The notes: generated by a model not told the origin, from the sequence alone. A stretch of DNA of 47,078 nt from Neptuniibacter sp. (GCF_024231755.1 NZ_JAAEQH010000214.1:1-47078); one strand, 5' to 3'; numbered from the stretch's first letter, positions 20,214 through 30,318 are shown. Made by a program: numbers and translations.

Positions 20214-22127
20214 TTAGTTATTGTCAACCCACGCATCGGCCACTGCGTTGGTGTTGCTAGAGCCGGTTACAACCCAATATGAATCTGTAACAGCCCTTAA
20301 TGTTATGGAGTTCCCAAGTCCAGCGCTCTGTATGGAATCACCATTCGCATTGGTTAACCCATATATCCTGTCGGCATCATCGGGATTAATATTCAGGAAT
20401 TCAGCAGTTAAAACTACAAACGTAAACTCTGCCCCCCTACAAGTAGACGCCTCTGGTAAATTAAATATGATAGCGCCACCTGCACCCTGGTTTGAATGAG
20501 TTGAACCCGACTCAGTGAGAGATAGGGTGTCTCCTGCTGTGTGGTGTTCAACAGTGCTTGTCATCCCATCTATTGACCCCAATCCATCGCCAACAATGTC
20601 ACCATCAATGTCGAGATTAGCATCTATCGTAATTTTGCCGGTGCTAGAGCAATGTTTTATTGATTCTGTACTCGTTGTCACACTGTTCCCGGCGTAAGCG
20701 CTGTTCCAATAAAGATTGCTTGCTGTTAAGGTGTCTATCAACACCTTCGTGAACTCTCTGATATTGGAGAGAGTAAGCGTACCGACATCAATCCCCAATC
20801 CTCCACAACTGTTATGCTCAAAATCTAATTGTTGAATCGTTAGCCCAGCGGGGGTGGACAGGGCGTATGTCGCCGGATTCCAGTAACCGTTTCTGATGCT
20901 CCAGTGGGTGCATGTTGTAGTGTCTCCGAAAAGCACACCATAATCAGGTCTTTTAGTCCCATAGATTTCACCACGGAAGCCGTCAATATTTATAAAGTTA
21001 CATGCCGCCGATGCTTCATCGTTGTCAACATATATATATGACCTCGCGTTTTGTTGTGTGCATATGAAAAATGACCCATACATATTAATGTTTAATGCAC
21101 CTCGCAGTATTATATTGTCAACCTCTCCAGCGTTTTTTGATCCTGAGTGCTTAAATGTGCAACCGAAGAACTGATTGTCTGAATTGGATTGATCCCCCGT
21201 AACGATTGTGATATTGGGACTGCTTAACCCTTCTTTGTTGTCGTGCGTTGACCAAAAATTACATGAATCATCTTCGGAATTATTAAAGTAGCAATTATAA
21301 TATCTGCACTCCTCTGCGGCATATGAGTAAACGTTCGCTTTTGAAAACGCACCGCTAAAGATAATGTTATAAAAATAATGGAATAAGCCGTTCAACGCTG
21401 CATCTCTAGCGAAAAAGAATCCTGTTTGCGGTGTGGTTGTCGTATCACCGATTACAGTAAAATCTTTAAATGTAATATGATTACTCCCCGAGCAATCTAT
21501 GCCATGAGTAGCTACAGCAAACGTTATTTTGGTGCTATTACTTTCTCCCACCACTTCCCAATAATATCCCTGTAGTGATGTCATATCAACGCATGTTGTG
21601 GAGGTAGCTGCACCACCCGGAAGTCTGACCGTCCCACCAACTGCGCTGATAGATGCTATAGCATTAGTCCATGCGACTCCGGCAGCAGTTGTCCAGTCGG
21701 GCCACCACCCTGCGTAGACTTCTCTTGCTGTGCTGAACACTACGTCACCCACACCGGCGAATATCTGATAGTCACCAGCCAAAATACTACCCGATATAGT
21801 GAACGTTCCCCCATTCACGGTCAACACGGCACCCCTCGGGATGCTCAACGTCACATATGACGGGATGGTCATACTGGTCGTAATCACCCATGAACCGTGA
21901 CTCAACTCTATCACACGTTCCTCGGAACTCTCGTTAATGGCATTCTGAAGTACAAGCTGGGTACGTGTCGTGCCGTCACCAAACATTACGGCGTCAACCA
22001 CATTACCCATTCTGGTTAGAGCCTGAGTGCTACCCGTGGATGTACCCCTGTCATACGTGTAGGTGGTGCTACCCGTCCATCTGGCTAGATCCTCTCTACC
22101 GATAAATCCTTTGGTTATTGTTCCCAC
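20214..22127 (-). CDS. Tailspike 1 (beta-helix)
   Basis: 637 residues, almost the same length as the adjacent spike, with the same N-terminal anchor (MGTITKGFIGREDLA) but a largely different body. Beta-helix character with NITFK/YFNNS-type turns, and a C-terminal domain with a LNINPDDADRIYG strand set like those of trimeric phage spikes. Likely a second receptor-binding protein mounted on the same tail site. Confidence 0.75.
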   Translation of the reverse strand: MGTITKGFIGREDLARWTGSTTYTYDRGTSTGSTQALTRMGNVVDAVMFGDGTTRTQLVLQNAINESSEERVIELSHGSWVITTSMTIPSYVTLSIPRGAVLTVNGGTFTISGSILAGDYQIFAGVGDVVFSTAREVYAGWWPDWTTAAGVAWTNAIASISAVGGTVRLPGGAATSTTCVDMTSLQGYYWEVVGESNSTKITFAVATHGIDCSGSNHITFKDFTVIGDTTTTPQTGFFFARDAALNGLFHYFYNIIFSGAFSKANVYSYAAEECRYYNCYFNNSEDDSCNFWSTHDNKEGLSSPNITIVTGDQSNSDNQFFGCTFKHSGSKNAGEVDNIILRGALNINMYGSFFICTQQNARSYIYVDNDEASAACNFINIDGFRGEIYGTKRPDYGVLFGDTTTCTHWSIRNGYWNPATYALSTPAGLTIQQLDFEHNSCGGLGIDVGTLTLSNIREFTKVLIDTLTASNLYWNSAYAGNSVTTSTESIKHCSSTGKITIDANLDIDGDIVGDGLGSIDGMTSTVEHHTAGDTLSLTESGSTHSNQGAGGAIIFNLPEASTCRGAEFTFVVLTAEFLNINPDDADRIYGLTNANGDSIQSAGLGNSITLRAVTDSYWVVTGSSNTNAVADAWVDNN

Positions 22128-22130
22128 ATT

Positions 22131-23567
22131 CTATCCTTCTGGCATTACTGGTGATGTTGGTTTTTTGGGTTTCCGTTCGTCTGACCAACCTTCTTTCCAC
22201 TCTTTAGCCGCCTGACCTGTCTGCGAAATCCCTAGTCTTGCGAAGGTTGTTTTGGCGTTAATTTTGTACCCCTTCTGTCTCATTCTATTGATGAGAAGGG
22301 CTAAATGGGCCTTGATTACTGGTGTATCGTAGATGCCAAGTGCTAAGCCTAGCACTCCACCGATTTTTCCACCCGTCGGTCCACCCATCCAGTAACCCAC
22401 ACCAGAGCCGATACCCATCTTTACTGACAGTCCGAATGAAATCACATCACGATTTGAAAGCGTCATCGCCTTTGTTTCTAGCGCATCCCACAGGTCTATT
22501 AGGGCACCCTCATTCTTGTTGAGAGTTTTGATTTCAGGTATGATATCCTGTAACATTTCCTTAGTGTTTCTCGCCACACGTTTTTGTAGTGCTACATTGG
22601 CAGGAGATGACTTTACTTTTTCATAATGTGTTGCAAGGTCCGTGTAAATCTTTTGTTTTATTTTTTGCATCTCCATTGGTGTTCTGTAAATCCCGACTCG
22701 AAACGCTTCCTGCCATTCTTTTCTCATGCTGGCAAAAGCTTTATCCACTTCTGTTGGTTTTGCAGTAAGCCTTTTCATTTGATTTTTCATGTCTTCAAGG
22801 CCATGATAAATCTTTGACACATTTAGCTTTGTGCCACTTTCTACGGAGTCATTTATCAATTTAGCTATGCGAGTATTGTAACCGTCTATCATCGAACGAA
22901 GTTTTTTAAGCCCACCAATCGTTGGTGCAATCCCAAATTTAAGTGCTGTCTTCGTGACCCTAATTTGGTCTGCCGGACTTAACTTTGAGCTAAACTTAAC
23001 GACTTTCTGATACTGCCTAATGGGAATCTTTTCCGGGACTAATCTAAAGGGTGCCTTTGATATTTTCCCCGCAACATTCAGTGGCTCAAGTGCCCTAGTG
23101 ACTGGGAATGTGACGGTCGCCAAGTCAGTCAGAAACTCTACGGGGTGTTGAGCCAACTTCTTCTTGAACCCCTCGATGGAACCGTACTCTTCCTTATATT
23201 TCTTTACGAGAGCGTCTACATACTGCTCCTGTGGTTGGACACCCGGCATCCCCTTCTGTGCTGCACCCTGCACCAATCCTCCAAGACCCCGTGCAGTTTG
23301 CTTGTAGTTCACGATAGAGTCTATAATATTCCCAGCAATCCCGACTGAATCCTTTGGAATATTATGGAAACCTGACCTGATAGCTTCGGACCAAGTTTCA
23401 GGGTCCAACTCTTCCCTTGTTATCGGAGTGAATGATGCCCTCGCGGTTTCATCACGCTTTGCAGGATCAAACTGTGCTATTTCCTTTAGCACGCTTGTAT
23501 TATTTTGGGGTGGAGCCTGTTCTGCCCTAGCTGGATCATACTGCGCTATTTCTTCTAGTGCATTCAT
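22131..23567 (-). CDS. Putative ejection (internal virion) protein
   Basis: 478 residues. An N-terminal internal repeat (LEEIAQYDPARAE and LKEIAQFDPAKRD) is followed by long basic helices and a Gly-rich hydrophobic stretch near residues 385-415 that could insert in a membrane. Position just before the spikes and size fit podovirus proteins injected with the DNA. No close family is recognised. Confidence 0.55.
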   Translation of the reverse strand: MNALEEIAQYDPARAEQAPPQNNTSVLKEIAQFDPAKRDETARASFTPITREELDPETWSEAIRSGFHNIPKDSVGIAGNIIDSIVNYKQTARGLGGLVQGAAQKGMPGVQPQEQYVDALVKKYKEEYGSIEGFKKKLAQHPVEFLTDLATVTFPVTRALEPLNVAGKISKAPFRLVPEKIPIRQYQKVVKFSSKLSPADQIRVTKTALKFGIAPTIGGLKKLRSMIDGYNTRIAKLINDSVESGTKLNVSKIYHGLEDMKNQMKRLTAKPTEVDKAFASMRKEWQEAFRVGIYRTPMEMQKIKQKIYTDLATHYEKVKSSPANVALQKRVARNTKEMLQDIIPEIKTLNKNEGALIDLWDALETKAMTLSNRDVISFGLSVKMGIGSGVGYWMGGPTGGKIGGVLGLALGIYDTPVIKAHLALLINRMRQKGYKINAKTTFARLGISQTGQAAKEWKEGWSDERKPKKPTSPVMPEG

Positions 23568-24478
23568 TTGATATATTCCATAATCTCTTCTAGTTTTATA
23601 GCTTGGTTGGAATTAATTAACCGAACAATGTCTTCGGGTTCCAGTCCTTTTTTTAAATAATAGGTGAATCTTGCTTCTGCTGCTCTTCCCGCCAACGTTA
23701 TTCTGTCTGCTTTTGCCTCGAATTGTGTTGGTGAATCCCCATCAAAAATTCCATCACCGGCGTCTGGAGGGACCAGTCTTAATCTCTTGACCTCGACATT
23801 CGACATTTGGGCACCTGTGATTTCTTTCACATATAAATTAAGATTCTCTGCTGCACTCGACCTAAAGGTTTGCATTTTTGACAATCGTTCTACTTTTTCT
23901 TTTGGTAATTTTTTCCCCATCTTTTCTTTTACAGAATCCCACGACCCCCCCAATCTTGTTGGCCACTCCAACCACTCTCTCTTGTAGTTGCCCATAATTT
24001 CGCCAACCCGTGACCGCTGCTCTTTCACGGCATATAGTTTTGTCTCTATAGCACCCTTGACTTTTTTCTCCATTCCCCCCATGCTAGACCCGCCGATAGA
24101 GAGATTTTTTATTTTTCCATCTGCGTCAAAACCAAGCTGGATGCCCTTTTGCTTAATTGGTACGGCACCTTTCGGGGGGCGTTGGCCCCTCTGGATGTTT
24201 TGGACTGTGCCGTCTGGTAATTTCCAAGGTTCAAACGGTTGCCCACCACGTCTTAGGCTCTCCTTATAGTCTGCCAACGCCGCCGCGTCTGTAAGTTTTT
24301 CCTCTCTAGTTGGAGTTCTAAGGAGTTTTTCTTTCTGGGCATTAACCCCCTCTTGCTGCAAATCCAACCCCTGCTGCCTCAATATCTGGTTAAGCATGGC
24401 GTTGGCCTTGTCCTGCTTTACACCCTGCGCCCGGAAATACATATTGGCACCGGCTATGATATTTTCTCTAGTTCCCAT
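23564..24478 (-). CDS. Putative ejection protein, helical
   Basis: 304 residues, overlapping the next gene by 4 nt. N-terminal Gln/Leu-rich helix (ANAMLNQILRQQGLDLQQEG), a basic linker and a C-terminal helical domain. Part of a block of four helical genes in the usual ejection-protein position. Confidence 0.5.
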   Translation of the reverse strand: MGTRENIIAGANMYFRAQGVKQDKANAMLNQILRQQGLDLQQEGVNAQKEKLLRTPTREEKLTDAAALADYKESLRRGGQPFEPWKLPDGTVQNIQRGQRPPKGAVPIKQKGIQLGFDADGKIKNLSIGGSSMGGMEKKVKGAIETKLYAVKEQRSRVGEIMGNYKREWLEWPTRLGGSWDSVKEKMGKKLPKEKVERLSKMQTFRSSAAENLNLYVKEITGAQMSNVEVKRLRLVPPDAGDGIFDGDSPTQFEAKADRITLAGRAAEARFTYYLKKGLEPEDIVRLINSNQAIKLEEIMEYIK

Positions 24479-24486
24479 ATTACCTT

Positions 24487-25089
24487 CTATTGTATGCCAA
24501 AGTCAGGCATACCAATTGTTTGATAGGTCCCCATTGCGTTAGGTGCAAGACCTGCCCTCACCCCAGACCCGGGCATTCCAGTTGGTTCACCACCACCAAA
24601 CAGATTCGAAAACACATCCCCTTCTCCGAACTGTCTTGCTAATCCATAACCTGTCATCATTTCACCCATTGCGCCAAGAGTCCCCACTCCACCGGGACCG
24701 GCAGATGACGGGTAGGCGGCACCGGGAGGAGCGAAGAATGGTGTGTTCCTGAAAATCTTGTCGGCGGTGTCTGCCTCCCCAAGGGCACCGACGTAGGCGC
24801 GGTCAAGTTCTGCCGTCCTACCGGCTATTGTGTCCCCCGACAATCCAAAACCACTTGTCCCTAGTCTATTAATAATTTGACTTTTTGCGCCTTGGTAAGC
24901 TCCAGACAACTCTCCCCTACGTTTTGCAGCAGTCGCTGCCATAAGTTCCGGGTCAGGTTTTGACTGTTGTTTGTAAAATGTCTCCGCATCTTTCTGCGCT
25001 TTCTCTTGCTTGTCCATCTGGCGCTCATTACTCCACACAGATGCGGCAGATCCTAATACCATAGCAATCGGCATTGCCCACGGTGCCAT
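24487..25089 (-). CDS. Putative ejection protein, Gly/Ala-rich
   Basis: 200 residues from ATG 25089 (TAAGGAGG upstream). MAPWAMPIAMVLGSAASVW is a hydrophobic N-terminal helix, followed by a charged helix and a Gly/Pro/Ala-rich C-terminus. This is the pattern of small podovirus internal core or ejection proteins. Confidence 0.5.
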   Translation of the reverse strand: MAPWAMPIAMVLGSAASVWSNERQMDKQEKAQKDAETFYKQQSKPDPELMAATAAKRRGELSGAYQGAKSQIINRLGTSGFGLSGDTIAGRTAELDRAYVGALGEADTADKIFRNTPFFAPPGAAYPSSAGPGGVGTLGAMGEMMTGYGLARQFGEGDVFSNLFGGGEPTGMPGSGVRAGLAPNAMGTYQTIGMPDFGIQ

Positions 25090-25102
25090 TGTTGTTACCT
25101 CC

Positions 25103-25786
25103 TTAAAATAGGTCACTCTCATTTCCGGGAAAAATATCCCCCGGTATTTTATTCAAAATATCCTTGAGCGCCATCGCCATTTCAGGTATCCCGCCCTCAT
25201 CTTCCCCAAGCTCACGCGCTTTCTTATAGTACATCTCATCACCACCGGGCAGACCCTTCAATACGTTTCCGTAAATCCCAGACCCGGGACCGAACCCTCT
25301 CCCCGCTGCGGACTTCCTCGCCGCCCCATACCCCGCTATTTCCTTCACCTTTCGGTTATATTCTGACTGCTGTTTCAGGTATGCATCCTCCTGCCACCGA
25401 TTCCAGACGTCTTTCCAAACCCACTTCTGCCCCGCAGCCCCTTCTGGATTATACAACACGCCAGGAGATATTTCCCTTGCAAACCAATTAAAAATTGGTC
25501 GTCCACCGGGCCTTCCCCTAGTGCCGCCACCTTTTACTCCCTGGAAATCTTGGAACAACCATTGAGCCTGTTTTTCGGTTAAGTAGGGAGAGTTCTCCAT
25601 CCGGTCCTCCAGACTTGGGAACCAACTCGCACCGACTCCCTCCCGGCCAACCTTCGAAAGTATGTTATACTTTTCACCCCACCCGATTAATTTTCCCTCC
25701 CAATCCCTATCTTCCTGTAACATGGGACTGTGTTGCCACTGTCTCTCATAGGTTCTTTCACCCTTCCCTGGTGGACGTGCCGCCAT
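25103..25786 (-). CDS. Hypothetical virion protein
   Basis: 227 residues, Trp- and Gly-rich, basic N-terminal half, soluble. Lies between the GNAT-like and ejection-type genes, so probably structural. No family is recognised. Confidence 0.5.
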   Translation of the reverse strand: MAARPPGKGERTYERQWQHSPMLQEDRDWEGKLIGWGEKYNILSKVGREGVGASWFPSLEDRMENSPYLTEKQAQWLFQDFQGVKGGGTRGRPGGRPIFNWFAREISPGVLYNPEGAAGQKWVWKDVWNRWQEDAYLKQQSEYNRKVKEIAGYGAARKSAAGRGFGPGSGIYGNVLKGLPGGDEMYYKKARELGEDEGGIPEMAMALKDILNKIPGDIFPGNESDLF

Positions 25787-25789
25787 ATG

Positions 25790-26203
25790 CTACAACTCCT
25801 TTTCCATATTTACCGAAACAACTTTAAAACCGTGTCTCCGCCTGAAAGCCTTAATGTGCCCCTTGGCTATCATGGCGATAATCTTGACGCCCCATTCTTT
25901 AGCAAATTCCCCTCCAACCTTCTCAAACGCTTCAAATACTTCACGCTGTTTAGCGTATATTCTCAATAGATTTAACCTTTTGGCTCCGGGAAAAATTGTT
26001 ATTAATGCAGAGAAGTAGCCAATGACCTCCCCCCTATCGTCGTACGCTATCCAGAAACCAAACTGTGGGTTACTAATGAGGAACTTAATAGAGTACAGCA
26101 TGTCAGATATCTTGGTGTCGTCCCTCCCCTTGTCACGAATCTTCTGCTCAAAGGGGACACACCTCTGTATCTCTGCCATATCTGTGGCTCTCTCAATTCT
26201 CAT
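25790..26203 (-). CDS. GNAT-fold protein, T7 gp13-like position
   Basis: 137 residues. WIAYDDRGEVIGYFSALI, a central helix and AKGHIKAFRRRHGFKVV give the beta-strand/acetyl-CoA-loop/C-terminal pattern of GNAT acetyltransferases. T7 gp13 is a GNAT-like protein of the same size next to the internal core genes and is needed for virion assembly. The same role is plausible; enzymatic activity is uncertain. Confidence 0.6.
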   Translation of the reverse strand: MRIERATDMAEIQRCVPFEQKIRDKGRDDTKISDMLYSIKFLISNPQFGFWIAYDDRGEVIGYFSALITIFPGAKRLNLLRIYAKQREVFEAFEKVGGEFAKEWGVKIIAMIAKGHIKAFRRRHGFKVVSVNMEKEL

Positions 26204-26565
26204 TCTACCGCTACCAATAGATCGGTGCCAGTATAACCCTTAATGTCAGCATTAATTTTCGTTTCTAGCGATTTTGCGTATGTTGCGAACAACTTCATAA
26301 CCTGAAGTTGCGTCAATGGATTTTTAGATTCCGACAAAACATAACCTGACTTTTTAATTCTTAAAGTACCCCCGCCCGAGTCAAGAAGTCGATAGGAAAG
26401 GGATGCCTCCGTCCGATAGCAAGTATCTTCGCACTCTTCGGAAACATCGCGGTTTATCAGAAATTCTACCCGGACTAATTTTGCTGAATCAACGATTCTG
26501 GTGTCAAGTGGCTTTCCCGCTATGAGAAATGGGATAAGCAGTAATAGTAGAATGTATTTTTTCAT
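26200..26565 (-). CDS. Exported protein of unknown function
   Basis: 121 residues, ATG with GGAG upstream. Signal peptide MKKYILLLLLIPFLIAGKP, then a beta-rich mature part with a close Cys pair (CEDTC) that could form a disulfide outside the cytoplasm. Overlaps the GNAT gene by 4 nt. Confidence 0.55.
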   Translation of the reverse strand: MKKYILLLLLIPFLIAGKPLDTRIVDSAKLVRVEFLINRDVSEECEDTCYRTEASLSYRLLDSGGGTLRIKKSGYVLSESKNPLTQLQVMKLFATYAKSLETKINADIKGYTGTDLLVAVE

Positions 26566-26576
26566 AATTCTCCTTA

Positions 26577-28100
26577 CTATGTTGCTTCACCGAGTTTATT
26601 TGATGTGTATTCAACCTCTATATGAAATGCTATAGGTTCTGCCGTTGGGTTAGTGCCTCCGTCAAGTGCAACTCTTTTTACTTGGAAACCTATTAAATCA
26701 CCAGCAGTTAACGAGGCGCTTGCAATTGTACCACCAGATGTCTTTGTGAGATATTTTGCCGTGGCGGGAAGGTTTTGATCCCCGAAGTCGATTGTGCCTG
26801 TGTGTGTTGGCGCATCAATAGCCTCGGTTGCACCTGTAGGACATGCAGACCAGTTTATTTCCCATTGAATTTCTCCATTAGGTGCGTCTCCGTAAGCTTC
26901 ATCTATGGCCCAATACACTTTAAGCTCTATAGCTGTTGAAGAATCCCAATCAAAAGGTATTTCAAACTCTGTAAGCATATCATCATTAATGCCAAAAGCC
27001 CACCCAGCATATGTACCAAGGCTTGTTTGATTCGCGCCACTTGCACCAGGGGCAAGACTAACAATATTAACCTTTGCTTCCTTTACGACTCTAGCTGTTC
27101 CTGATAGCGTAATTTCACCATCAGATGCAATATTTACTTGATTTGTCCCATCTCCAATTTGAGCATCACCCTCCACATCTAGTGCAGTAGCAGGAGCCGT
27201 AACCTTACCAATACTAAAATCGCCAGCGTGCGCACTTTTTCCTCCTTTTGACATTATGGCCCAATTGTCAGTGGCGGCAGTTTGCGCTTCTAATTCTAAC
27301 AGGGTTGCTTTATCTAATGTATTATAACCAATAGTTATAGTTACTTGTTGGATGTGTGCTTGTATAGCCTCAGTAATTGTAGAGTTAACGGCATTCATTG
27401 GCTCTATATTAAGAGATTTTGCAAGAGTTATAGTTCCAGTTTTTCCAGCTTGCGACTCACCAGCAAGAGTCAACGCAGATACGCTACTTATGGTTCCATT
27501 TCCTCTATGCTCCCAATGCATTCTTCCTGACCGATGACCGCCCAAGGCTACTCCTGTAAAAGCATTATCACCATAAAAGTACACATGCGAGTTAAATGCG
27601 CCTTGACTTGTTGCAGAAACGGCACCGTCTGAGGAGTCTGCATAAATTTGACAGTCCATCGCCCTAGTGTTTAATGAATTGTCATCCATAACTGATATTA
27701 CAGAAAGAAACTCCCGTATCTGGTTAGGAAAACTGCCTGAGTAATCAGAAATAGTTAGCCTATTTGAACTGGCATCCCAAAACGCGCCTGGATAACCAAC
27801 CGTTGTCCCCCATATAGATACATCTTGACCAGCACCACTAACACCAACATTGAGCGTGCCAGCTTTTATGTCAACATTTCCTCCTGTAATATCCAAACCT
27901 TTATTCAAGGAAAACTGATCTTCGCTTTCATCCCAAAATATCTTTGGGGTTCCGGTAACATTGACCTCAACAATGTCTTCGTCTTGGTCTACACCTGTGC
28001 CTATTAAAATTCCATCTAAAACAGGCCAAGCACAGAAAGCTACCATTGGGAAGATAAAAATCCACCAAAATATTATGAGAGAACTTTTGATTTTCTTCAT
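26577..28100 (-). CDS. Fibre-like protein with signal peptide
   Basis: 507 residues from ATG 28100. A hydrophobic N-terminus (KKIKSSLIIFWWIFIFPMV) is followed by a fibre-type body: repetitive short strands with ITLSGTARV, NVDIKAGTLNVG and TISDYSGSF segments, ending in a beta sandwich. The body suits a tail fibre or appendage, but cytoplasmically assembled fibres do not carry signal peptides. Either this is an exported phage-encoded surface protein or the hydrophobic segment has another use. Confidence 0.5.
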   Translation of the reverse strand: MKKIKSSLIIFWWIFIFPMVAFCAWPVLDGILIGTGVDQDEDIVEVNVTGTPKIFWDESEDQFSLNKGLDITGGNVDIKAGTLNVGVSGAGQDVSIWGTTVGYPGAFWDASSNRLTISDYSGSFPNQIREFLSVISVMDDNSLNTRAMDCQIYADSSDGAVSATSQGAFNSHVYFYGDNAFTGVALGGHRSGRMHWEHRGNGTISSVSALTLAGESQAGKTGTITLAKSLNIEPMNAVNSTITEAIQAHIQQVTITIGYNTLDKATLLELEAQTAATDNWAIMSKGGKSAHAGDFSIGKVTAPATALDVEGDAQIGDGTNQVNIASDGEITLSGTARVVKEAKVNIVSLAPGASGANQTSLGTYAGWAFGINDDMLTEFEIPFDWDSSTAIELKVYWAIDEAYGDAPNGEIQWEINWSACPTGATEAIDAPTHTGTIDFGDQNLPATAKYLTKTSGGTIASASLTAGDLIGFQVKRVALDGGTNPTAEPIAFHIEVEYTSNKLGEAT

Positions 28101-28597
28101 TAGACTATCGCTCCTGAAGCATTTACCCAATTACTTCCATCATAATCAATTCTGTAACCAAGATCTGTATCAAAATAATGCTCAAATTGGATTGGCGTAG
28201 CCGGTCTGTCAGCGGTGGTGCCACCATTCCCAACTGTTCTTGTGGAAACCTTCAAGCCAGAAGCACTCAGCGAAAGGGACACCCCATCAAGTTTGATTTG
28301 TTCGCCAGAAGCATCTGACTCCAACCCGCCAGTGGATAGGTTCTTAATTGACGCGCCACTAGAAGTTACTTGCAAACCACCATCAGATGTCGGGTCAAGT
28401 GCGAGATCGTTCCCCGATTTAGTCAAGCCGGAAGACGATGCTAACTCAAGGGTCAGAACATCCCCCGTGATGGAGAACACGTCCCCGAGCGCGGCACCAC
28501 CGATACGCTCCTCATACAGTTCACGTATCAGTTCACCAACCTGCCTTCTAAGGTCTGCTATAGTCTCCCCCGACAGGGGGTAGGGTACATTAGCCAT
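28100..28597 (-). CDS. Fibre/tail protein
   Basis: 165 residues. A helical N-terminus (ADLRRQVGELIRELYEE) is followed by repeated Leu/Ser/Gly beta strands and a C-terminal RIDYDGSNWVNASG strand typical of phage fibre ends. TAATG overlap with the next gene. Confidence 0.55.
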   Translation of the reverse strand: MANVPYPLSGETIADLRRQVGELIRELYEERIGGAALGDVFSITGDVLTLELASSSGLTKSGNDLALDPTSDGGLQVTSSGASIKNLSTGGLESDASGEQIKLDGVSLSLSASGLKVSTRTVGNGGTTADRPATPIQFEHYFDTDLGYRIDYDGSNWVNASGAIV

Positions 28598-30318
28598 TAA
28601 TCACCAACCGCTGATGCTTCAAGCGCCCAGGGAGCATATATCACGACATCTTCTGAGTCAGAGCATGTAATCTTTATCGAGTGTCTGTAACCCTCCATCA
28701 AATGGAGATGTGTGGACCTCTTCCTCTCCCTGGAGGTTGTGTTCAATGTCATGGTGGTTGAGTCCGCCGTCCCGTCAACGTAGAATGTCACCACAACGTC
28801 AGCGCCACCCGTGTCTATATCGTAATACAGGTATTCCAGATTCTTCTTCTTCAGGGCTTCCTTGAACACCCTGTCACCAGTCTGGAGTGTGGTGGAGATG
28901 GTTTCAGTGCCGGACTCGTAGTATTCGTAACCACTCTTCGTCAAGTATCTTGTACCGTTGTCTCTGTCATATTTGTGTGCGTCAGCTATGAAGTCATCGT
29001 GGAAGAACACCATCTCTGGCCATGCGTTCATGTCGAGGACCAGGCACTTATCGACTGTCGTACTGCTTGAGGCGTAGTAGAAGTAGTACCTGTCCCCATC
29101 ATACTCTGAGAAACAGACCGTCAGGTCATCGAGGTCAGTGAAGAACTCTGTGCCGAGGTACTTCTCCGTAATATTCTTATTGAACACCCCATCAAACAGG
29201 TAGATACCGTCATACCACAGGCCCAGGATGCCGTACTTGGTCTTTTCTACTGTGTACCGGTTAATAACGCCATTATCGGCGAACGTGTACTTCAACGCCC
29301 AAGTGTCAGGGTCGTTACCCTGAAGTCTCTTCCACTCCCTGGTTGTGGCGATGTAGAGTTGATCTCCCCACTCGACACATGCCACCAAGTCTTCACCATC
29401 TGTTGAGACTGTGGCGTTATTACCAGCGAGGTAACTGAAGGGGGCGTAGGTTTCCGTCCAATACAGTTTTTCCCCTTTAATACCGAATATCCTCTGGATG
29501 TAGACTGCAACGTCAACGAAGTCGCCCGGGACGGGGTAACTCTGTGAGGATGCCAGGGTGGAGGATGCCTGGAGAGTGGCGTCGGTAGTAACATCTGAGA
29601 ATGTCGTTGTCGTGTTGTCCATCAACTCTTTAACGAGGTAGTTAATCCCTGAAACAGACCGATACAACCTCCGTCTAATGTCAAGACCATCACCAGCATA
29701 CCCGCAGGTCGGAATACCAGACCACTCCACCGCATTTTCCGAAGGTTCAACAGTCCCAACGCTAGACGCGCCAGTCTCGTAGGCGTGACCGTTCGGGAAT
29801 ATGACGTAGAAAGTAACGTAGCAGTAGTACGTTCCGTCAGGCCCACCTACTTCCGCTGCTCCTACGACAACCTCTGGTGCTGCGGTTGGGTTTTCAACCC
29901 CCCACGTGTAATCCTCATCGTCAAGGAACGCCTTCTGATTGGCTCCACCATCAACTGCGAAGGTGAACCCAAGGTAGTTGGCCCATCTGGGTTTTGCGTT
30001 TCCACCCATCAGACCTACATTAGTCCATGAGGTTCCTGTCGTAAGTCTATGATATATGTAATTGAAATACGCCTGATCCCCGAGGCAGTAGGCTTTAGAG
30101 GCGGCGTAGAGGGAATCATCGTAGACCTGAAATCCGTGGACGGTGCTGTCAGAATCCGTGTCGATGGAGTAGAGTTGGTTCCTCGATGGCCTTGCGGAGA
30201 GTTGTCCAGCAGTCCTGAAATCCCACCCCGAACATGATATCAACTCATCTTCTCCAAGGAACAGTGGACCCTTCTTGAGATTAATCCCCTTATCGAACGT
30301 TATTGGTTCTCTGCTCAT
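28597..30318 (-). CDS. Tail nozzle / tubular protein B-like
   Basis: 573 residues in the usual nozzle position, directly after the adaptor. Repeating beta-blade-like segments (YDDSLYAAS, WGDQLYIATTREWKRLQG, YGILGLWYDGIYLFDG, EYDGDRYYFYYAS) match the propeller of T7 gp12-type nozzle proteins. Forms the hexameric tip of short tails. Confidence 0.65.
   Translation of the reverse strand: MSREPITFDKGINLKKGPLFLGEDELISCSGWDFRTAGQLSARPSRNQLYSIDTDSDSTVHGFQVYDDSLYAASKAYCLGDQAYFNYIYHRLTTGTSWTNVGLMGGNAKPRWANYLGFTFAVDGGANQKAFLDDEDYTWGVENPTAAPEVVVGAAEVGGPDGTYYCYVTFYVIFPNGHAYETGASSVGTVEPSENAVEWSGIPTCGYAGDGLDIRRRLYRSVSGINYLVKELMDNTTTTFSDVTTDATLQASSTLASSQSYPVPGDFVDVAVYIQRIFGIKGEKLYWTETYAPFSYLAGNNATVSTDGEDLVACVEWGDQLYIATTREWKRLQGNDPDTWALKYTFADNGVINRYTVEKTKYGILGLWYDGIYLFDGVFNKNITEKYLGTEFFTDLDDLTVCFSEYDGDRYYFYYASSSTTVDKCLVLDMNAWPEMVFFHDDFIADAHKYDRDNGTRYLTKSGYEYYESGTETISTTLQTGDRVFKEALKKKNLEYLYYDIDTGGADVVVTFYVDGTADSTTMTLNTTSRERKRSTHLHLMEGYRHSIKITCSDSEDVVIYAPWALEASAVGD

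Noticed and set aside
29292-29846. Minus-strand ORFs inside the nozzle gene
   Set aside because: Out-of-frame shadows with Thr/Arg/Pro-rich composition.
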